DNA of 22,884 nucleotides from a virus: IMG/VR virus record IMGVR_UViG_3300044539_000040, positions 1 through 22,884 of that record; one strand, written 5' to 3'. Made by a program: the position numbers and the translations under genes. Under the pieces are notes generated by a model that was not told the DNA's origin, searched no databases, and saw nothing but the letters and a program-made list of their open reading frames with translations. Positions 19,059 through 22,884 of the stretch are shown here, piece after piece. Every line of letters begins with the position of its first letter. The stretch's first letter is position 1.

Positions 19059-19666
19059 TGACTAGCGTATTTAACTTTATCGTAAAACCTGTCGGAGATA
19101 GGTACGATAACAAAGTTAAAGTAGATGGAAAAGAACTAATACTGAATACAAAAATAGAAAGTTTTAAATCTGTGAATAATTTAGCGGAGGTTGTTGCAAT
19201 CCCGCTAGCTTATTCAACAAGTATTAAGGTTGGTGATTTAGTTATTATACATCACAATGTATTTAGACGTTTCTACGATATACGTGGTAATCAAAAAAAT
19301 AGTCGCGCATATTTTATGGATGAATTATATTTTTGTGATATAGATCAAATCTACTTATATAAAAATGATAAAAAATGGTTGGCATTTGGAGACAGGTGTT
19401 TTATAAAGCCATTAAAAAATATAGACCATTTAAAGCTAGATAAAGAGCAAAGACTTATTGGTATATTAAAATACGGAAATAGTTCTTTAAAAGCACTTAA
19501 AATAGACGAGGGAAACCTTGTAGGTTATACTCCTAATGGAGAATTTGAATTTGTCGTTGATGGGCAAAGACTTTATTGTATGAAATCTAATGATATTGTA
19601 ATTAAATATGAATATAAAGGAAACGAAGAGGAATATAATCCTAGCTGGGCACAAAGCGGTTCTTGA
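19058..19666 (+). CDS. Protein with two tandem GroES-like folds, 202 aa
   Basis: N-terminal half: FNFIVKPVGDRYDN (5-18), LILNTKIESFKSVNNLAEVV, IKVGDLVIIHHNVFRRF (56-72), YFMDELYFCDIDQIYLY (85-101). C-terminal half repeats the plan: RCFIKPL (112-118), RLIGILKYGN, DEGNLVGYTPNGEFEF, VVDGQRLYCMKSNDIVIKYEY. Each half has IKP at the start, an internal GD/GN strand turn and a closing L-Y-x-M/C-x-x-x-DI, as in GroES (KPL-x-DR...VKVGD-x-V...SDIL). No mobile-loop GGIVL motif is evident. It sits three genes before the portal, so a packaging or virion role is plausible, with or without chaperonin contact. Confidence 0.6.
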   Translation: MTSVFNFIVKPVGDRYDNKVKVDGKELILNTKIESFKSVNNLAEVVAIPLAYSTSIKVGDLVIIHHNVFRRFYDIRGNQKNSRAYFMDELYFCDIDQIYLYKNDKKWLAFGDRCFIKPLKNIDHLKLDKEQRLIGILKYGNSSLKALKIDEGNLVGYTPNGEFEFVVDGQRLYCMKSNDIVIKYEYKGNEEEYNPSWAQSGS

Positions 19667-19883
19667 ATTAATTAAAGTGGCTGAAGAGGCTATTTTAGAT
19701 AATGGAGAAGATGATTTATCAGCGGACAAATTAAAGAATGCCGCTGCTACTAAAAAGTTAGCTATTTTTGACGCTTTCGAGATACTTAATAGAATTGAAG
19801 AAGAAACTAGAATGCTGGATGATATTGAAAAAGGCCCATCTATTGTAGCGTTTAAAGGCTTTGCAGAGGGGAGATCTAAGTAA
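19608..19883 (+). CDS. Small terminase subunit candidate, 91 aa
   Basis: Start overlaps the previous gene by 59 nt; the only other in-frame Met is at residue 68, so 19608 is chosen. All-helical: MNIKETKRNIILAGHKAVLE, LIKVAEEAILDNGEDDLSAD, KLKNAAATKKLAIFDAFEIL (42-61), NRIEEETRMLDD. The KLKNAAATKKLAIFDAFEIL segment and immediate TAATG junction with the large terminase fit the small DNA-recognition subunit that forms rings and loads the packaging motor. No helix-turn-helix is obvious; function rests on position and remembered family similarity. Confidence 0.65.
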   Translation: MNIKETKRNIILAGHKAVLELIKVAEEAILDNGEDDLSADKLKNAAATKKLAIFDAFEILNRIEEETRMLDDIEKGPSIVAFKGFAEGRSK

Positions 19884-22111
19884 TGTACGAGCAAACTTTA
19901 TATAAAATATTACCAGATCATGTAAAATCTGCAGTAATAAAGAAAACAAATCGCTATAACAATTGGAAGTATGGATATAATAAAGACCATGATATGGTTG
20001 TTATTAGTAAGACTGGAAAGATTGGTGAAATATATGAAATCCAAGGTTTAAAAATAGCACTGCCATTAATAGAATCAGCATACAAAAGAAAAGACAAAAA
20101 AGAAGAGCAATACTGGGAACGTTTACAAGTACCTAAAGAGCTCGAAAAGATTAAGAATGTATTTGACTGGAATAAATATCCGGATGCTTTCAAAGAGAGA
20201 TGGTACAATTACATTGACAATGAATTTGGTTATAGGGATGAAGGTTTTTCATTTTATAACAACGGTACTCCAGCTTATATAACGGGTACACATTATATGT
20301 ACTTGCAATGGAGCAAGATAGATATTGGTGCCCCAGACTTTAGAGAGTCAAACAGATTATTTTTTATATTCTGGGAGGCTTGTAAAGCAGATTCTAGGTG
20401 TTACGGAATGTGTTATTTAAAGAATAGACGTTCTGGATTTTCATTTATGGCTTCTGCGGAATTAGTTAACTTGGCCACTATGTCAAGTGATTCTAGGTTT
20501 GGTATATTGTCAAAGTCAGGAGCAGATGCTAAAACAATGTTTACCGACAAAGTTGTGCCAATATCAATTAACTATCCTTTCTTTTTTAAACCTATCCAAG
20601 ATGGTATGGATAGACCTAAAACAGAACTTGCTTATAGAATTCCTGCGTCTAAATTTACAAGGAGAAAATTAGATAACAGTGAAACAGCAGAGGAACTTAC
20701 TGGATTAGATACCACAATTGATTGGAAGAATACCGGAGATAATAGTTATGATGGTGAAAAATTAAAACTATTAGCTCATGATGAGTCTGCTAAATGGTTA
20801 AAACCAGATAATATCTTAAATAACTGGCGTGTTACTAAAACTTGTTTAAGATTAGGTAGCAAGATTATTGGCAAGTGCATGATGGGTTCAACCTCAAATG
20901 CTTTAGATAAAGGAGGATCCAATTATAAAAAACTTTATTATAACTCAGATGTTGCAAAAAGAAACCGCAATGGACAGACTAGTTCAGGATTATATAGTTT
21001 GTTCATACCTATGGAATGGTCGTACGAGGGATTCATTGATACTTATGGCCTACCTGTATTCGATACTCCAAAAGCGCCAATTAAAGGTGTAGATAATAAT
21101 TATATTGAATGTGGGGTAATTGAGCATTGGCAAAATGAAGTTGATGGTTTAAAAGACGATCAAGACAGTTTAAATGAATATTACCGTCAGTTTCCAAAAA
21201 CAGAACAACACGCATTTAGAGACGAAGCAAAACAATCACTATTTAATCTTACTAAAATATACGAGCAGATTGATTATAATGATGATTTAAGAAATACAAA
21301 TATTATAACTAAAGGCAGTTTTCAATGGGAATACGGGATACAAGATACTAATGTTGTATTCTACCCTAATAAGGATGGTAGGTTTTTAATTTCTTGGGTA
21401 CCGCCTAAACATTTGCAAAACCGCGTAATAATAAAAAATGGGTTGAAATATCCAGGCAACGAACATACTGGAGCATTTGGTTGTGATAGTTACGATATAT
21501 CAGGGACAGTTGACGCAAGTAGAGGTTCTAATGGAGCCTTACATGGGTTAACTAAGTTTTCAATGGAAGATATTCCGCCTAACCATTTCTTCTTAGAATA
21601 TGTGGCTAGACCGCAAACAGCAGAAATGTTTTTTGAAGATGTATTAATGGCGTTAGTATTTTATGGTATGCCAATACTTGCGGAGAATAATAAACCTAGG
21701 TTATTATATTATTTAAAAAGAAGAGGATATAGAGGGTACTCTATGAATAGACCTGATAGAATTTGGAATAAATTATCCCCAGCAGAAAAAGAAATTGGGG
21801 GTATACCAAACTCCTCACAGGACATAATGCAAGCTCACGCATCAGCTATAGAGACTTATATAGAAAACAATATAGGTTTTAATAATGACTCTTATGGAAC
21901 AATGTATTTCCAACGAACATTAGAAGATTGGGCAAGGTTTAATATAAATGATAGAACAAAGCATGATGCTTCTATTAGTTCTGGATTAGCGATAATGGCG
22001 TGTAACAAACATATGTATACCCCAGTTGCAAATTATCAGAAAGATAAAGTTTCTTTAAACTTTAAGAAGTACAATAATGAAAATAATAGTTCAAAAATAA
22101 TTAATAAATGA
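19883..22111 (+). CDS. terL: Terminase large subunit (TerL), 742 aa
   Basis: The DNA-packaging motor. ATPase part: a Walker A-like KNRRSGFS (180-187) in the position of the divergent P-loops of this TerL group, preceded by FYNNGTPAYITGTHYMYLQW; Walker B LKLLAHDE (294-301, D300/E301); coupling motif MMGSTSN (333-339). Nuclease part of RNase H/RuvC type: FGCDSYDISGTVDASRGSNG (532-551, with D535 and D544 as candidate metal ligands), AENNKPRLLYYL, DRTKHDASISSGLAIMA with late acidic D. PKTEQHAF (438-445) is typical before the nuclease. Somewhat longer than average (about 500-700 aa). The stop overlaps the portal start (ATGA). Confidence 0.93.
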   Translation: MYEQTLYKILPDHVKSAVIKKTNRYNNWKYGYNKDHDMVVISKTGKIGEIYEIQGLKIALPLIESAYKRKDKKEEQYWERLQVPKELEKIKNVFDWNKYPDAFKERWYNYIDNEFGYRDEGFSFYNNGTPAYITGTHYMYLQWSKIDIGAPDFRESNRLFFIFWEACKADSRCYGMCYLKNRRSGFSFMASAELVNLATMSSDSRFGILSKSGADAKTMFTDKVVPISINYPFFFKPIQDGMDRPKTELAYRIPASKFTRRKLDNSETAEELTGLDTTIDWKNTGDNSYDGEKLKLLAHDESAKWLKPDNILNNWRVTKTCLRLGSKIIGKCMMGSTSNALDKGGSNYKKLYYNSDVAKRNRNGQTSSGLYSLFIPMEWSYEGFIDTYGLPVFDTPKAPIKGVDNNYIECGVIEHWQNEVDGLKDDQDSLNEYYRQFPKTEQHAFRDEAKQSLFNLTKIYEQIDYNDDLRNTNIITKGSFQWEYGIQDTNVVFYPNKDGRFLISWVPPKHLQNRVIIKNGLKYPGNEHTGAFGCDSYDISGTVDASRGSNGALHGLTKFSMEDIPPNHFFLEYVARPQTAEMFFEDVLMALVFYGMPILAENNKPRLLYYLKRRGYRGYSMNRPDRIWNKLSPAEKEIGGIPNSSQDIMQAHASAIETYIENNIGFNNDSYGTMYFQRTLEDWARFNINDRTKHDASISSGLAIMACNKHMYTPVANYQKDKVSLNFKKYNNENNSSKIINK

Positions 22112-22884
22112 TTTATACTAACAGTAACAGTTCTTTCCCAAGCCAGGTAGTATCTGACGAAGAAAAAAGAAGTCTAGAATATGGTCATGCAGTAGGTAAA
22201 GCAATAGAAGGCGAATGGTTTCGTGGTGATAGAGTTAACGGTAATTCTGGTAATAATATCGGCGGGAGATGGGGGTCTAATTGGCAGAACTTTCATAGAT
22301 TAAGATTATACGCTAGAGGAGAACAATCTGTTCAAAAGTATAAAGATGAATTGTCAATAAATGGTGACTTATCCTATTTGAATTTAGATTGGAAACCCGT
22401 ACCTATTTTGCCTAAGTTTGTTGATATTGTTGTAAATGGAATATCAAATAAGAATTATGAATTAAAGGCTTATGCTCAAGATCCAGAATCTGTAAAAGCA
22501 AAAACGGAGTATGCTGAAAGTATCCTAAGGGATATGATGGCTAAAGAATTATTGAATGAAATACAAGCAAAGTTAGGCACTAATCTATATAATTCTGTTG
22601 ACCCTTCTAATTTACCTGAAACAAAAGAGGAATTAGAAATACGTTTACAATTAGATTATAAACAATCTATTGAAATTGCTGAAGAAGAAGTAGTTAATCA
22701 GATATTAGACCGCAATAGGTATTCACTTATAGCTAAAAGATTAAACTACGATTTAACGGTATTAGGTATTGCTTCAGCTAAAACAGGATGGAATAAATCA
22801 GAAGGCGTTACAATCGATTACGTTGATCCGGCTAACCTGGTATACTCGTATACAGAAGACCCTAACTTTGAAGATATATATTAT
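22108..22884 (+). CDS. Portal protein, N-terminal 259 residues, cut by window edge
   Basis: Starts in the stop codon of TerL (ATGA) and is open to the window end. Visible features: NWQNFHRLRLYARGEQSVQK, then LSYLNLDWKPVPILPKFVDI-VVNGISN, a helical stretch with repeated acidic/Lys residues (about 140-215), and YDLTVLGIASAKTGWNKSEG, VTIDYVDPANLVYSYTEDPN. This is the portal layout of Bacteroidota podovirus and siphovirus groups: a dodecameric ring at the capsid vertex through which DNA enters. The gene order TerL then portal is standard. Confidence is limited only by truncation. Confidence 0.85.
   Translation, partial: MIYTNSNSSFPSQVVSDEEKRSLEYGHAVGKAIEGEWFRGDRVNGNSGNNIGGRWGSNWQNFHRLRLYARGEQSVQKYKDELSINGDLSYLNLDWKPVPILPKFVDIVVNGISNKNYELKAYAQDPESVKAKTEYAESILRDMMAKELLNEIQAKLGTNLYNSVDPSNLPETKEELEIRLQLDYKQSIEIAEEEVVNQILDRNRYSLIAKRLNYDLTVLGIASAKTGWNKSEGVTIDYVDPANLVYSYTEDPNFEDIYY

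Noticed and set aside
1-22884. tRNA, rRNA, integrase, insertion sequence or repressor genes
   Set aside because: I searched by eye for tRNA-like cloverleaf ends, recombinase motifs and transposase frames and saw none.

Overview
The window looks like the middle of an AT-rich, strictly lytic-looking tailed phage (Caudoviricetes) genome infecting a member of the Bacteroidota. The evidence is: (i) a terminase large subunit, a portal start, a small-terminase candidate and a run of small upstream genes of the type seen in crAss-like and other Bacteroidota phages; (ii) A-rich, Shine-Dalgarno-free leaders before nearly every start codon; (iii) a lysis cassette with a lipobox-type spanin; and (iv) no integrase, repressor, tRNA, CRISPR or insertion sequence. 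Family-level placement is inference from remembered families, since no database search was possible.

Left arm (about 1-5090, all genes on the minus strand): about 17 very small genes (32-119 aa), most of unknown function and probably early or host-takeover genes. Several are under 60 aa and easily missed. Almost every gene or gene pair is preceded by the same 43-bp element with fixed internal spacing (minus strand: YTACA-N5-RAYACGA-N9-GATAATA, usually ending near TGTAAC). Ten copies are present, each 24-43 nt upstream of a start codon except one orphan. This is most simply a phage-specific promoter family. It does not look like the normal Bacteroidota housekeeping promoter. A second repeat (paired TGCTATACNC boxes) sits just upstream of four of these promoters.

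Divergent centre (about 5091-5817): a 727-bp non-coding stretch holding a roughly 400-bp block of completely different composition (A+C-rich on the plus strand, clustered CGTATC hexamers, then a G-run), followed by an AT-rich stretch and a dyad element that recurs at 2843-2891. It is a candidate origin or control region.

Right arm (5818-22884, all plus strand): tightly packed virion, lysis and chaperone genes, many joined by ATGA or TAATG overlaps. The order is: HE/NN-motif protein, DUF6321-type protein, small basic protein, collagen-like fibre, beta-repeat fibre, lysis cassette (two small membrane proteins, DUF5675-type enzyme, unimolecular spanin), small basic protein, GroEL, GroES, winged-helix-like protein, several small virion-type proteins including a mini HExxH metallopeptidase and a secreted lipocalin-like protein, a large modular fibre or spike and its partner, and finally the DNA-packaging block (coiled-coil protein, conserved 75-aa protein, tandem GroES-like-fold protein, small terminase candidate, TerL, portal start).

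Taken together, the left arm is expressed away from the central control region through many identical promoters, while the right arm makes the particle. Its own chaperonin pair, and a further protein with two GroES-like folds, suggest that folding or assembly of the virion proteins depends on phage-encoded assistance. The most unusual signals are the ten-copy promoter family with its accessory boxes, the compositionally foreign central block, and the concentration of GroEL/GroES-type proteins.
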